64,000 nucleotides of DNA from Prototheca cutis (lineage: Eukaryota; Chlorophyta; Trebouxiophyceae; Chlorellales; Chlorellaceae), in the NCBI GenBank assembly GCA_002897115.2, contig BCIH01000010.1:42258-106257 (forward strand), given 5' to 3'. A program made the translations under genes and the position numbers. The notes under the pieces are model-generated. The model saw nothing but the letters and a program-made list of their open reading frames with translations. It was not told where the DNA came from and did not search any database. Every line of letters starts with the position of its first letter. Within the stretch, counting starts at the first letter, position 1. Shown one piece after another: positions 22,196 through 36,803 of the stretch.

Positions 22196-24229
22196 TCATG
22201 ATGCCTCAAACTCACTACGCAGCCTCTTCGACAGCGGCTGCAGCTCCTCGACGGCGATGGCTCGGCCGTTGGCCGGTCTTGGGGCCTTTGATGGCGTTGG
22301 CGTCAGAACTTTCCCACCAAACCGCGTCGAGAGCCAGCAGTCAAAGGCCTGCTGCACCGCTGCCACCGCCTGTGGCCTGCTGTCCCTCGAGTACACCCGC
22401 AGCGTGCACTCCTGTGCGGTGGTGGCGTCGAGAGTGTCGGTATTGTGAACCTCTGGTTGCTGTTCTGCGTGTATATATTATTCAGGTGCGCTAAAGAAAG
22501 AAAGAATTTCCCCCAAGCCAGCATGCCAAGTCCCAGTTCCCAAAAAGACACCTGGAACACGGGGGAGACCATGGCACTGATCTGGGATGTGCGCAGTGGC
22601 CGTTTCTCGGTGGACTCGAGGTAGTCGTAGAAATGCACGCGGTCCAGTGGGTTTTGGTGTCGCATGCTAAAGTTAATGTTGTTCTCCTGTCAGGATACGA
22701 TTGGTGGGGGTGGAGGTGAAGGGGACAAGGTGTGTCGATGTCTCACCAGAACCCACTCAGGCACGCGCTCAACCCAACAAATGGACAGCTGTCCATGCCC
22801 ACCTGGACGATGATGTCATCNGGCCGGAGACGGGGCCCCGTGCCTCGGTAAGAGTTGACGATGTCTGCTGCTGTGGGTGCCTTCCATTGACCCCGATCCA
22901 GCTCCTCCTGTATGCGTGTTTGGGTTTGAAGCATGGACGGGCGGCGTACCGGTTGCCTGTGGATGGTCTTCCTCGCAGGCCAGGCCGCACGGGGTCATCC
23001 CCGCTGCACGATGCCACACAAAACCCCTAAGACCTGCCCAGACCCCATCCAACAAACCAGGCACTCATGACTGCCCACCGGTGGAATGAGGGCTTCGCTG
23101 CAAAACCGGTAGAGATCGCGACGCCGCAGGCGATCAATGATGGTCTGAGCCTTCTCCAAGCTCTTGACATTCTCGCTTTCCGCCGAAAACAGATTGCCAA
23201 ACAGGCGATAGTTCTCGACCCACTGTGGGTAGGTGGGTGGGTGGCAGTCAAGTCGAGGTGGATGGAGCTCTTGGTGAGCGTGTGTGAGGTTTGTACCGCT
23301 GACTGGGCCAAGAACGTGCGTTTTGGGACCTCGGGAGATGCCATGCAACAACCCCCGTCAGGAATTCGGCACCAAACATTCTAAAAATTCCTCCCAATTT
23401 TGTTAAAAAGATCCCCCCAAAACCCCACCCCAATAAAACTGACATCTAGAATGGAGTCATCCAGGAGGCAAAACTCTGCAGGGTCCCAAATCCGTTCGGT
23501 CAGTTTGAGCGCCGGATCGCTCTCCAGCAAAGCGTCCACCACCATGAACTCGATGGCCTTGGCCTTCCTGCAAATGAGTTGCATGTCCTTGGACAGAGGA
23601 TTATGTAATCGGCCGATGATTGATGATACAACCTCCAGAACAATGGCAGCAGCACAACAACACTCGCCTGTGGGTGTAGACCTTGCGGTGCATGATTGCC
23701 CGGGAATGGAACAGTTCGTGCAAGTTCATGTACTCTGAATGCTTGTAACAGATTTCATCGTCGATAACCTGATGTATCATGGCATGTGGGTGGCAATTAT
23801 TTTTTTGAGGGTGGGGGTGGGGGTGGGGGGTGGGGGGTGGGGGGGTCTCCCCCCAAAAGCAATTCCCCAGCCTAACCTTGCTAAACTGCATGATGCGGCC
23901 CCAGTCGCAGGCCAGCTTGACCCCGCAGTAGAGGCTGTCCCGAGCCAGGTAATCAAACTTGTCGACGTCGATGCCATTGCGGCCATTAGCCACGATCTCG
24001 TGCAGCCAGCGCTTGCCTGGCGGAAGCTGCGAGGAAGCCACGCCGTCGCCGCCGTGTGCTGCGGTGATCATGCCCTGCACGCTGCGAACGTCCTCAGCGG
24101 GGATGGTGTCCAGATGCTTGCTGTCGATGATGTGGTCCAGCAGCTGTGCTGACATGGCTTCATGGTCCCTGTGTGTGTGTGTGTGTGTGTGTNNNNNNNN
24201 NNNNNNNNNNNNNNNNNNNNNNNCTTTTT

Positions 24230-24276
<47 letters not shown>

Positions 24277-25190
24277 GATGTTGGCATCAGGGAAGGGCAG
24301 TTTGACTGGAATGCAATGTCCTCAAGAAAAAACCCCCCTCACACAACCGCACCAGTTTGTAATGCCCTTGGCTTGGAGGAAACCGCGGTCAAAGACATGG
24401 CTAAAGGGCCCATGGCCAAGGTCATGACACAGACCTGATTTCGTTTTCGATGGACAGGGACAGGTGTGTGTTCTTGTGTGTGAACCTCGTATGGCCGAAT
24501 CATGCCCTCCAACAGAAAACCTTATTCTGCCCTCATCTTTCCTGACCTAGCTCTTCTGTCCAGAATGATAAATAGAACAACAACCAAATCAAACCCACGC
24601 CAACACACCTGCGAGCTCCACGACGCGGAGGTCCCGCTGCTCGAGTTCCAGTTCCTCCCCCTGGATGCTCTGGATGTGGCGCCCGAGGCGGTACGCCAGG
24701 TGCGCCACGCCCAAGCTGTGCTCGAACCGGTTATGACACGCCCTGCAGTCGGGTTGTTTTGGGAAATGGGGTGTTTGGACCCGAGGCCTGCATGGGAAAC
24801 TCCATTGTTGGATGCTGGCCCAGTGCACCCTGGCAGAACCCCTGGAGCATACCCCCCTCCTTCAGCTACCGAACATCCCACCCACCCAGGGAAGACGTGG
24901 TATGTCAGGCCGAGTTGTTTGAGCCTGCGCAGTCTTTGGAACTGTCGAGAGTCCAGGACGTCGATGCAGACGGGGTCCAGGCGGAAGGCGGTGTGCACCG
25001 GGTCGTTGAACAGCTTGCCATGGCGAGGTCGAACCAACGGGGCCGGTGGGGAGCCACCAGTGACCGGTTCTCGCATCAACCCAGAAAAGCTGATAGGACC
25101 CACATTGCGCGGCGCCGTGGCATCAAAGTAATCGTTGGCAATCTGGGACAGGGGAACCCCATTCCCGTCCGGCAGGCAACGACCCTGCAT
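22196..25190 (-). CDS. SAMHD1-like HD-domain dNTP triphosphohydrolase
   Basis: It hydrolyses dNTPs to nucleosides and triphosphate, limiting dNTP pools; the plant homologue is known as VEN4. Ten exons (25190-24886, 24742-24609, 24434-24353, 24168-23877, 23768-23668, 23567-23444, 23222-23079, 22907-22803, 22686-22552, 22411-22196) give 545 aa in perfect phase. Motifs: FNDPVHTAFRLDP, RQFQRLRRLKQLG, HNRFEHSLGVAHL, the catalytic LCHDLGHGPFSHVFD (HD), RNGIDVDKFDYLARD and ENPL-like NPLDRVHFYDYL near the C terminus. There is no SAM domain, so it starts close to the HD region as in plants. Exon 5 ends at a GC donor (GCGAGT). Intron 3 contains (GT)n, a 31-N gap and a G32 run. Confidence 0.95.
24169..24275. 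repeat. Compound (GT)n, gap and G32 tract in SAMHD1-like intron 3
   Basis: GT repeats flank an assembly gap of 31 N (24193-24223) and run into 32 G at 24244-24275. The (CA)n side abuts the acceptor of exon 4. The gap length is probably arbitrary. Confidence 0.9.
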
Positions 25191-25574
25191 TCGGCCCAGC
25201 TCGGTCAACGCATGTGGCGAAGCTCAGCTAGGACGAATGTTTTATAAACACATGTTTATCGTCGTGGATCGGAATTGCTGGTTGGAACTGCATGCATTGA
25301 GATTATCGACAGGGCAAGCGCCCACCCAGATCGATCGGTTAACGAGGGGAAGGGCCCTCGCGCCCCACNGGACGGAGTGCGATCCCCGTGGACATTTCAT
25401 TCCGGGTTTTGGGTGATTCGTCGAAATGATCCGACGTGGGACCGATATTGCAATAGTGTCGCCATGATATAACACCTCTACACCATCAAAAGTAATGTAC
25501 TGAACTTTGTTTNATTATTTGGATCCCAGTAGATAGCCCGTAGCGCTCCGATCTTCTCGGATTCCCGTGCAACA
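25191..25574. promoter_or_regulatory. Divergent promoter region, SAMHD1-like / IBR3-like
   Basis: A 384-bp spacer between divergent start codons, including Ns at 25370 and 25513. No defined promoter element recognised. Confidence 0.4.
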
Positions 25575-28370
25575 ATGGCCATCGACACGGGCAGTGCCCT
25601 GCGCACCGTGAGCAATGCGATGCGGCTCGACGAGGTGAGGTGGGGCGTGCTCGTACTGTTGACATGCAAGAAAACGGCACATGGCATTGTCTTCGACATA
25701 TGAATTGATGCTGCAGTGGCCAACTGATGCCAGTGCGCGACGGGTCCCGACTGCACGTTCCTGCAGGCCGCTCTGTCCGCCTACCTGAAGCGGACCCTGG
25801 GTCCCAATGCGCCCTCCGGCCCCCTGGAGATTTCCCAGTTTTCCCATGGCCAGAGCAACCCCACCTACTTTATCAAGGTAGACTGCTGCTTGATTTTAGG
25901 TTGGTTGCTTGCTTGCGGGTTTGTTGGCCAGGACTGCGGGACTCGGTGATAGGAACAACCCGAGCACACCCACCTGCCCACCACACAACACCCAGGCTGG
26001 CGGGCGGTCGCTGGTGCTGCGCAAACAGCCTCCCGGCAAGGTGCTGCAGTCGGCACATGCCGTGGACCGCGAGTTTCGGGCCATGAGCGCGATGGCCCGC
26101 GCCGGCGTGCCCGTGCCGCGCATGGTGGCGCTGTGCACCGACACCTCCGTCCTGGGCACACCTTTTTACATCATGGAGTTTGTCAAAGGCCAGATCTTTG
26201 TCAACCCAAGCATGCCCGAGGCCACGTCCCAGCGCCGGGCGGTCGCCTATGAGGTGTGGATTCTTTTTGGCATTTGGGTGNATTTTCGAGGGAATTTTCT
26301 GTGTGTGGAGTGGGGGGAATTTTGCATTTGAAAAGCACCAGTTTTTATCCTTGAAAACCCAATGACAGCAAACGCCCCGGTCAACAAAACCGTAATAATC
26401 GTGATGAGCAGAACATGGCCAAGACGCTGGCTGCGATCCATGCTGTCGACCCTGACAGTGCGGGTCTGGGCGACTACGGTCGTCGAGGCGGGTACTGCAC
26501 ACGCCAGGTCAAGCGCTGGACGCAGCAGTACCATGCGGGCCTGACCNCCGGCGAGAAGCCGATGTCGGAGATGGTGGCTCTGAGCCAGTGGCTGGAGCGC
26601 AACATTCCGGCGCATGATTCGGACGCAAAGTTGACGACGGTCTCGCACGGCGATTTTCGGCTGGACAACCTGGTGCTGTGCCCCCAGACCGGAGACGTCC
26701 TGGCGGTGTTGGACTGGGAGCTGTCGACGCTGGGTGACCCGCTGTCCGACCTGGCNTACTGCTGCCTGCCGTACCACCTGCCCCAGGGTNCCTCCGCGGG
26801 CCTGGTGGCTCTGCCCCGCGAGCTCCCCCCCGGCATCCCCAGCGAGGAAGAGTTTGTCGCCTCGTACTGCGCTGCCCGGGGGATTTCAACGCCCTCCAAG
26901 CCCGTCTGGCACTTTTACTTGGCGCTGTCCATGTTCCGCGCGGCGTCCATCATGGCGGGCATCGGCGCCCGCGCCGCAGCGGGCAACGCGTCTTCCCTGC
27001 AGGCCGCCCGCGTGGGCGACGTCCGCGTCGTCCAGCGCCTGGCCGCTGCGGGCCTTCGGCTGGCTGGCACAGCCGCCGCGCCCGTCCAGGCGGGGCTGGA
27101 GCCTTCGGCGCGCGTGGCGCCCATCCTGGCGGGCATTCACGCGATGATGGAGTCGCACATCGTGCCCGCCGAGGAGGAGATGGAGGAGCGCGCGCTGACG
27201 GACCGGCGCTGGGAGGTGCACCCGCGCATGGACGCGCTCAAGGCCGAAGCCAAGCGCCGCGGGCTCTGGAACCTCTGGATTCCCTCGGACATGCGCGTCA
27301 AGCTGGCGCCGTTGATGCGTGAGGCCGGGGTGCCTGAGGACGAGGCCGAGCTCTTGCTGGGCCCCGGGCTGACGAATCTCGAATACGCGCACTGCGCCGA
27401 GGCCATGGCCCGGCGCCTGTACGGCCCCGAGGTGTTCAACTGTTCCGCGCCCGACACGGGCAACATGGAGGTGCTGTCGCGCTACGGCACGCCCGACCAG
27501 CAAAAGCGCTGGCTGCTGCCCCTCCTGCGCGGTGACATCCGNTCGGGCTTTGCCATGACGGAGCCCGACGTCGCCAGCAGCGACGCCACCAACATAACGG
27601 CATCTATCAAGCGGGATGGTGACTCGTACCTCCTCAACGGGAGCAAGTGGTGGACCAGCGGCGCTCCCGACCTGCGCTGCAAGATCCTTGTGTTCATGGG
27701 CAAGACCGATCCGTCCGCCCCCACGCACCTGCAGCAGTCGATGATCTTGGTCCCCATGGACGCGGCTGGCGTGAAAATGGTCCGGGCGTTGCCTGTCTAC
27801 GGCTACGACGATGCCCCCCACGGCCACGCGCTCATGGAATTCACGAACGTTCGGGTTCCTGCCAGCAACCTCCTCCTGGGCGAGGGCCGCGGCTTTGAAA
27901 TCGCCCAAGGTCGGCTGGGCCCGGGCCGCCTGCACCACTGCATGCGCACCATCGGCGTCGGCGAGCGCGCCATCGCGCACATGGTCAAGCGTGCCAACGA
28001 ACGCACCGCCTTTAAGAAGCGGTTCGCCGAGCACCAAGTGGTCCGCATGGACATTGCGCGGTCGCGGGTGGAGTTGGACGCCGCGCGGCTCCTCGTTCTC
28101 GAGGCCGCTCGGGCACTGGATCGGGACGGCAACGTGGACGCTCGGTCCAAGATTGCCGCCGCCAAGGTCTCCGCGCCCTCCACGGTGCTCACCATCCTGG
28201 ACCGCGCGGTGCAGATGCACGGTGGCGGCGGCGTCTCGGACGTCACCCCCCTGGCCTACCTCTGGGCCCAGATCCGCACGCTGCGTCTGGCAGACGGGCC
28301 GGACGTCGTCCACCTCGAGACCATCGCCAAGGATGAACTGGCGCTCAAGTCGCGCGTGTCCAGGCTGTGA
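25575..28370 (+). CDS. IBR3/ACAD10-like fusion: aminoglycoside-phosphotransferase domain plus acyl-CoA dehydrogenase
   Basis: Exons 25575-25634, 25767-25877, 25996-26253 and 26412-28370 give 795 aa, close to plant IBR3. The N-terminal kinase-like half shows [26 protein letters not shown], the catalytic [11 protein letters not shown] and [14 protein letters not shown]. The C-terminal half is an FAD acyl-CoA dehydrogenase with [15 protein letters not shown] and [14 protein letters not shown]. The protein ends SRL, a recognised peroxisomal PTS1 tripeptide in plants. Plant IBR3 acts in peroxisomal beta-oxidation of indole-3-butyric acid, and ACAD10/11 act on 4-hydroxy fatty acids; the substrate here is unknown. 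Four Ns fall in the coding sequence of exon 4. Transcription diverges from the SAMHD1-like gene. Confidence 0.95.
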
Positions 28371-29233
28371 AAGGGGTGGTGCCCGGTGAGATTGATCGCC
28401 GGAGGTGGGCCACCTTTTCCGCCTGCTAGCGGTGGTGGGGTTGGGCTGGCGTTGTGGTGCTGAAGCAACGGGAGTTGCTGGTTGCCATCCCTCCCTGCTG
28501 GCGCGAGGCAGCTATGGTTGGCGTCCGTTTTGGAGCAGTGTGTCTGTCCTCACATGAATGTATCAGAGCAATGTGCACCACCACATACACGGTGCTGTGT
28601 GGTGTTGTTGTGGCACTACCCACTGTGTGATTTTGAATGGAGGAATGGGACCCGTGCCTGGGAGCGGCACGCTCCCGGCACAGACTCCTAAGCTTTTTCT
28701 CAATGAATGGCCTTTTTGTGCGTAACCCATCCGTGCATGGGAACCCTTTGTTTTGTCCTCGCTGTGCAGAGGCCCCATGGTAGGAGCAATATCTCAGCAC
28801 ACGAAAGAATTCGGGTGGGAGAGGAAATGGACTGGAATTCTGCNGAGGACAAATTTTTCGCACTCCAGGTTTGAGTGCAAACAGCATATGGGGATGGGAG
28901 TGTGAGTGATGGAGGTGTTCCAGTCAGGGTGATCCGGTTCCAGGGATTCCATGGAGACCGTCATTCGTCCCAAACCTCCCGCCTCCTGGTCAGGGAAATA
29001 AAGGGGAAGGGACCCATCACAACACAAAATGGGTGCGTGGTTAAAAATCCTGAAGTTCCAGTCCGCAAGGAGCTCTATCCGTGTAGGGCTACTGCATTTT
29101 ATCGTTGCTCGTTTTACCAATTTTGTTGGGTAAAGCCATCGCAGTCTCGATGTGATCGTCTGCCCCGGCAGGAAGAGTCCTGCTCTCCGGCATCCAAATG
29201 GGTACCCCAGGGAATGCTCCGGGAGCTGCAATC
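28371..29233. other. Spacer between IBR3-like and polymerase iota-like genes
   Basis: An 863-bp region between two plus-strand genes. It contains an 11-bp stem hairpin at 28654-28681 (GTGCC-T-GGGAGC / GCTCCCGGCAC). No gene supported. Confidence 0.5.
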
Positions 29234-32200
29234 ATGCAGCCGCCTGCCCCGGACACCGACCGCGTCATCATCCACCTTGATGCCGATGGCTTCTATGCCC
29301 AATGCGAGGAGCTGCGGAATCCCGGCCTGCGTGGTCGCCCGGTCGGTGCGTTGCCTGATGGATAGGAGCCTGCTGTGCCTGCTGGGGTGGCTCGACAACA
29401 CTCGCACTGGCCGCGGCACTGGATGACATGCATCATCATCGTGCGGCCATGGAGCACATGATTGCATCCATGCACATGCTCTCGTTGGATGCATGGCTCG
29501 GGGAGACTAGGCATCACTCTGTAAACCGAGCACGACCTTCCCTGCAACTTGACAACACCCACTATCACAGGCGTGNCTCAAAAGTATCTGATCGTGACCT
29601 GCAACTACGTGGCGCGCAGCTTTGGGGTGCGCAAGCTCATGGGCTCTGCGGAGGCATTGCGCCTGTGCCCGGGGCTGCAGCTGGTCAGCGGGGAGGACCT
29701 GACTCCGTATCGGCAAATCAGTCGCGCGATGCTTGCCGTGGCCGCGCCCTTTGGCCCCACGGAGGCGTTGGGCTTGGACGAGCTCTTTGTGGACGTGACC
29801 GACGCTGTCTCTTTTCGGCTGGGACAGCTGTCTCGGGCGGGGTGCAGCTCGGCGGATGTGCCCAGGCCGATGGGTCACTTGATCCGGGGGTCCCAGGCGG
29901 TGTTCCAGGACTCCAAGTACCGCGCGAGTGATCTCCGCGTCGCCGGGGGCAGTGACGGTGATGGCACAGGGACATCCAGTGCCGGCAGTGGTCATGGCGG
30001 TGGTGTTGGTGGATGTCAGGCAGTGCGTGGTATAGATCCTACACCAGAACCCAGTCAGACGACCGGCAGTCCGGTGCTTGCCAAAGGCAGCGAAAAATCT
30101 GTAGTCCCAGATGGAGCCCTGCGCCGGGCGAGCGCTGCCCTTGCCCTGGGTTCCCATATTGCCCAGGAAATCCGGAACGCGCTCAAGGTCTGTGCCTGTG
30201 ATACAATTGATCGCGCTTTCTAGCCCCGCTTGCCCAACTCTTGCACAATAATATATATATATATACAGTGTCATTCCATGCATTTGTGATTCAGGCGGCA
30301 CCAGGCATCCGGACGTCTGCGGGCATTGCATGCAACAAGGTGCTGGCCAAGCTGGCGGCGGGATTACGTAAACCCGATGACCAGACCATCCTGCCTCCAG
30401 ACAGGGCGCTGGCGTTTATTTCGCCCCTGCCGCACCGAGCGCTGTCTGGCATCGGTGCGTTGAGATGGCAGCAGTGTTCTGGGTGTTGCATGGTTTCAAT
30501 GTTTTTCAAGAACAACGGGTAGGCGCAGGTGACCCAAAACCAATACCAGCTCAACCCCCACACATCACGTGTGCTGATGCAGGTCACAAGATTGGTGCAC
30601 GGCTTGAAGCCATGGGCATCCGGACGGCTGGGGACTTGCAAAGGGTGACANCCGCGCATTTGGAATTCGAATTTGGGCCTCGAGTGGCTTCCATGCTGTG
30701 CACGCTGTGCTGGGCAAAGGTCTGTCGTGTTTGTTGCGGAGGGGGGAGATTTTGAGTTGGTTTTCTGATAGTTTCCCTGGCCCCAACACACAACGTCGCC
30801 CCGTCGTCCACCCCCTCACCCCACATCGACCCCCTCAACAAGGACCCGACCCCGGTGGTGCCCAAGCCACCCCCCAAGGCAGTGAGTGTGGAGGACTCTT
30901 TCCGGCCCTGCCGCAGCTGGGCCGGCTTAGAGCGTGTGGCGGCAGTGCTGGCCCCAGACCTCGTCGCCCGACTGGACGAGGAGTGGGAGCTGACGCGGCG
31001 GCGGCCGCGGGTGCTGACCGTGCGGTGGCGGGACCGCGGGAATGGCGGTTACATGGGAGGAAAGCGCGCGGCGGCTTCGGGACCCATGCCGGGGGAAGCA
31101 ACCGACGGGACGCTGACCGTACCCACCCGGGCCGCAGCAGTCTGTCGGGCCGCGCTGCGCACACTGCGCCGCGCTCTGGCTGGGGGAACAACTGCTGGAA
31201 AGCGTGGCGTGATCGGCGGGGCCAGGGCAGAACCCATCCCCCAGCCAGTCGGTGGCCCTGGTCTCCTGGGCATCGACATAACGCTGCTCAACCTTTGTGC
31301 CGCGGGGTTTGATACTGGTAATAGAACGGTCCCCATCATCCGGCTGCTGGAGGGTCAAAGTATGGAGCATTCTGCTGGTGCGCGGGAGAACGGGGCCGCG
31401 GGGGTGGAGACTGTGCAGGACCCACTTGTTGTGCTGCCACCACCATCGACAGCATCAACCCAGTGCCAGCGACCGGTCATGGAGTTGCGGCAACTTCCAT
31501 CCCGGAGCGACGCTGTGGCGGCCACGGCGGCACGGCGGGATTACAGCGTAGCGCGCCCGGCGTGGCAGGCAATGAGCAAACGTGAGGAGCGGGCTGCCAA
31601 GGAAAGACGGCATGATGGATGCGAGACAACTGCTGCTATGGAGGGACGACCACTGCCAGTGGGCGAGGATGCGGCATCTCATGGTGGTATGCTCAAGTCG
31701 CCGGTGCCAGCACTGCCATTGAGTATGAAGACCTCTGCACTAGGCGGCGACACCGGCGTTGAGGAGGAGGATCCGCTCTGGCAAGACCTGTCCTGTCTTT
31801 CCAGGGATGGAGCCTCTGGTCAGGGACGGCTTTCTAAGAAAATCGCTAGCACAGCGGCGGTGTTGGGTGCCGGGTCGGGTGGCGACCAGTCTGAAGTTTG
31901 TGGGGACATGGCAGTTGGCGCAGGAGCTTCTGCCCGGTCCCGCACTGCATCAGCGCCGAGGTCTGCCAGTCCAAGCAAGTCCATGCACGCTGGGAGCAAG
32001 GTGCGCAACACCACGCAAAGGCACACCGCCGTTCCTGTTGTGGTCGAGGCCAGCTTCCCAGCGACTTTGCTCGGCGACGTCAAGCCTGAGCTCGCGGCCC
32101 TGGCAACGAAGCTGTGCGCGCGGCTGCAGGGCGGTGATCCGGGCCCACCTGGCGCGCTGTTTGTCGCCTGGCGAAGCACTGATGGCAGGGCCACACGGCG

Positions 32201-32876
32201 GCGGCTGGTCGTGCTGCGGAGCACGTGGGACGAGGCCAGCGTGATCCCAGGCCCTACCGAGCTCATCACGGAGCGCGCGTGGCGAGCCGTGCAAGCTGCA
32301 GCACAAAGTCATTGCGAGCTAGGCTATGACCCCAAGGGACCCAGGATCATACGCCTGGCCCTCGGTGCAGAGACCTGTGGTGCCGAGTCCTCGAGTGATG
32401 GTTCTCGTAGTGACAATGACAGCAGGGCAGTTGATGGTTCCATCATGATGGCAATGGATGATCTGTCGGCAACTGCCGCCAATAATGGCAGTCGGGCAGT
32501 CGAGAGTGATGCTGCTCGACAACACGCGTCACCTACCGAGATGCATTCCCGTGAGGAAACGCCGAACTGTGGCATCAGGCAGCAGCAGACTTTGCCGGCT
32601 GTCAGAGAGTCATTGATCAGCCAAGCTGGACCCTTGTCTCCCGACGAGGCTGCCAGAATTTTGGAGCGGACACCACCCGAGGAACTGGCCAGCGTGCGTC
32701 TCGCACTTGCTCTGCAACAGGAGGAACTCCGGGGGACAAGGGAGGCCCGCGGGTCTTTGGCTGAAGCATCACGCAGTCGTCCTGCTTCGTCGCGGCTGAC
32801 GGTGCCGAAAAGGAAGCGGCCTGCATCAGGCATGCCCACGCTTGATGCATTTTTCCCTAGACAGGCTGCCCACTGA
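29234..32876 (+). CDS. Y-family translesion DNA polymerase, polymerase iota-like
   Basis: Exons 29234-29345, 29571-30187, 30295-30454, 30583-30719 and 30843-32876 give 1019 aa. The catalytic core is clear: IIHLDADGFYAQCEE (first metal motif), QKYLIVTCNYVARSFGVRKL, LGLDELFVDVTDAV (second motif; GLDE for the usual S[IV]DE), AGIACNKVLAKLAAG and the helix-hairpin-helix GIGHKIGARLEAMGI. The CNYVAR/FGVRKLM and GLDELFVD wording fits polymerase iota better than eta or kappa. A Gly/Ser-rich insert of about 80 residues sits inside the palm. The long last exon holds the little-finger region, a UBM-like LSPDEAARILERTPPEELAS, a KRKR nuclear signal and a C-terminal PIP-like MPTLDAFFP (Met where Gln is usual). 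Two Ns lie in coding exons. Confidence 0.85.
30248..30265. repeat. (AT)n microsatellite in polymerase iota-like intron 2
   Basis: A short AT-dinucleotide run about 30 nt before the exon 3 acceptor, unusual in this GC-rich window. Confidence 0.8.
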
Positions 32877-33123
32877 ACTTCCCATGAAGTGCTCGCTAGG
32901 GCGAGGAGTGCTTCTTTCTTTCTCTATTTCATTCATTCATTGGTATGTGAAATTGACATAGTAACAGGAATGAACTGGTGCAGCCAGCGGGCAAGGGGTT
33001 CAGCCTGGGCTCAGCGCGTTGCATGATAGACAACTCGGCGACGCTGGCGCGTCCTCCCTGCCTCCAGGTCTTCCACCACCGCTGCCCGCGCCGGCTCCCA
33101 GCACGATCTATTATTTCAATCCA

Positions 33124-34289
33124 TCAGAGCCGCCTCCTCTGGAAACCCAGCTCGGCGCCGTTGCCATCCAGCCAATCCAAGAGGGATGGGACGACACGCC
33201 TGGTCCACCAGGGAAGCAGCGCTGCTACACAGGCAACCAGCCCAACGGCCGTCAGGACCAGGGGCACCGCCGATGCCGGAACACCTCCCATGCTCCGCTC
33301 CAGGACTGAGTGGGTGATTGTTATTTATTTGCTTGTTTGTCCCCGGAATGTTGTTTTCTTAGGGGACGAAATTTCTGGGCAACATGGCCCTGGCCCCCCA
33401 CCCAATCCACCCAATCCACCCAATCCACCGGCCCGACAAGAAATTTCCTGCTTACTCATATCGTATTCCAAGACTTTGGGGGCACCGGCCTCGCCCTCAC
33501 GATGCATTGCCCATCGATCAGCACGAAGAAAAATCAGTCCCGGGCCTTGTACACCCGGGTGCGAGATGCCGCCCGCTGGGTCGGTCGAAAAGGCGATGCG
33601 CTCGGCATCCAGCAGCCGGCGGCTGGCTGACCGCCGGGCGGCCGCACTGGGGCCCAGCCACAGGTTTATCAACACGGGATTCTGCACGACAGGGTTGGAG
33701 GTGCGGGTTGATCGGTAGGGTTGCGGGTCGACGAGCTGGCAGGGCTGCGGCTTTGTCGTGACCTCTGACTACACAGATGCCTCAGTGGTCTTTCTACATG
33801 CAGGTTCAAGCATCTCCCTCTCACTCGAGACACTGCCACTGAGCAGAACCCAAACATGCCCCCGATTTCACCACCCCTCCCAAACACCATACAGTGGAAG
33901 GGAAGGAGATCCGAGCCTGGTACACGGTGTTGGGTTCGAGGCCTCTGGGCTCATACCTGCCGGCAATGAGATCAGCTGGCATGCCGTGTGAAGGCGGCAC
34001 TTTGTTGTCAGACAGACAAGCCACGGACACGACCCATTGGCATGCATTCACAATACACAGTGCAGTGTCTATTCCAATCACGAAGAATCTGGGCAGCAAC
34101 CCTCCCCCTCCCAATTCTGCCCTGCACCCACCGGACAGTCTGCTGGCCAATTCGGATCCTGTCCCCCTGTCTGATCACATTCACAGCGAGCTCTCGTGGA
34201 GGCTCTTCCTCGTCCACTGCGGCATTTACCAGCCCGCAGCACAAAATGTACAGGACCAGGATCCATGCCAGGGCAGGGCGGTGGTGCAT
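33124..34289 (-). CDS. Uncharacterised type I membrane protein of the secretory pathway
   Basis: Exons 34289-34132, 33956-33893, 33762-33456 and 33305-33124 give 236 aa. The start MHHRPALAWILVLYILCCGL is a strong signal peptide. The lumenal part includes LEPNTVYQARISFPST, NPVLINLWLGPS, SRRLLDAERIAFSTD and KVLEYDMILERSM. One helix, VPASAVPLVLTAVGLVACVA, precedes a short basic cytosolic tail ending RRRL. The layout recalls uncharacterised plant ER proteins with an NTVYEVRISFP-type segment (from memory, not checked). The acceptor of exon 3 (CAGAG|GTC) is the least certain junction; an error there would change about 20 residues. Function unknown. Confidence 0.65.
33401..33429. repeat. Short tandem repeat of CCAATCCAC
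   Basis: About three tandem copies of a 9-bp unit inside intron 3 of the type I membrane protein gene. Confidence 0.8.
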
Positions 34290-34667
34290 GCCGATGTCCT
34301 TGACGGGCTCGGGGGTCCAACGCCACCTAGCCGCCCAGCAGCTAAATCTCCGCACACATTGCCTCTTCTGTCGTCAACAGGGAAGGGTGCAGGGGCAACG
34401 CAAACATCTGATCGGGGCAAACGTTATACTGCCAGACAGACATGGTGCATGAAGCCATGCAGTCGGCAGCATGGACATCGAACCGGCCTCCTCCCGGCAG
34501 TGGCGACGTCAGCCAGCCACGATCGACGATCGTCACGACATTCACGCCCCGTCCTGCTGTGCATGTGCGCATCGTGAGTCTAGCCAGAGGTGGCAAATTG
34601 CATTTGCATTGCGTACGTGTGCATATGCAGGTAAAAAATACATCCCATTGCATTGCATCTGTTAGCC
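34290..34667. promoter_or_regulatory. Divergent promoter region, type I membrane protein / IPMDH
   Basis: A 378-bp spacer between divergent starts. No element recognised. Confidence 0.4.
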
Positions 34668-36467
<1,800 letters not shown>

Positions 36468-36803
36468 TCGCGCCTCGCCTCGTACAACAATGTACGAGGG
36501 ATCCCCCTACGAGCTCTCGTGCTGTGCAGCTTTCAACAAACCATGTTGGATTACATGATGATGAATGGGGTGCTGTGTCGCTCATATCACGCACAAACAG
36601 GGCCAGACTTCTCGTCGCCCCTGGGGATCGGATCGGCTCGGATGCAGGGTTGGGCAAGGGGCGAATGTCCACACTCCTAGGCCCGGAAAAAAGTAGGCTA
36701 CCAAGCTGGGGTACATTCCCCCGTATCAAATCTTCCAAGGATCAATCGTGGATAGCAGGAAATCGGAACCAATGATCGAAAGTCGGTTTCCAATGAATCA
36801 CAC
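36468..36803. other. Convergent 3' spacer, IPMDH / His-rich protein
   Basis: A 336-bp region between convergent stops. Nothing further seen. Confidence 0.45.

Noticed and set aside
26886..28313. 475-residue minus-strand open frame
   Set aside because: Antisense of the IBR3-like acyl-CoA dehydrogenase exon.
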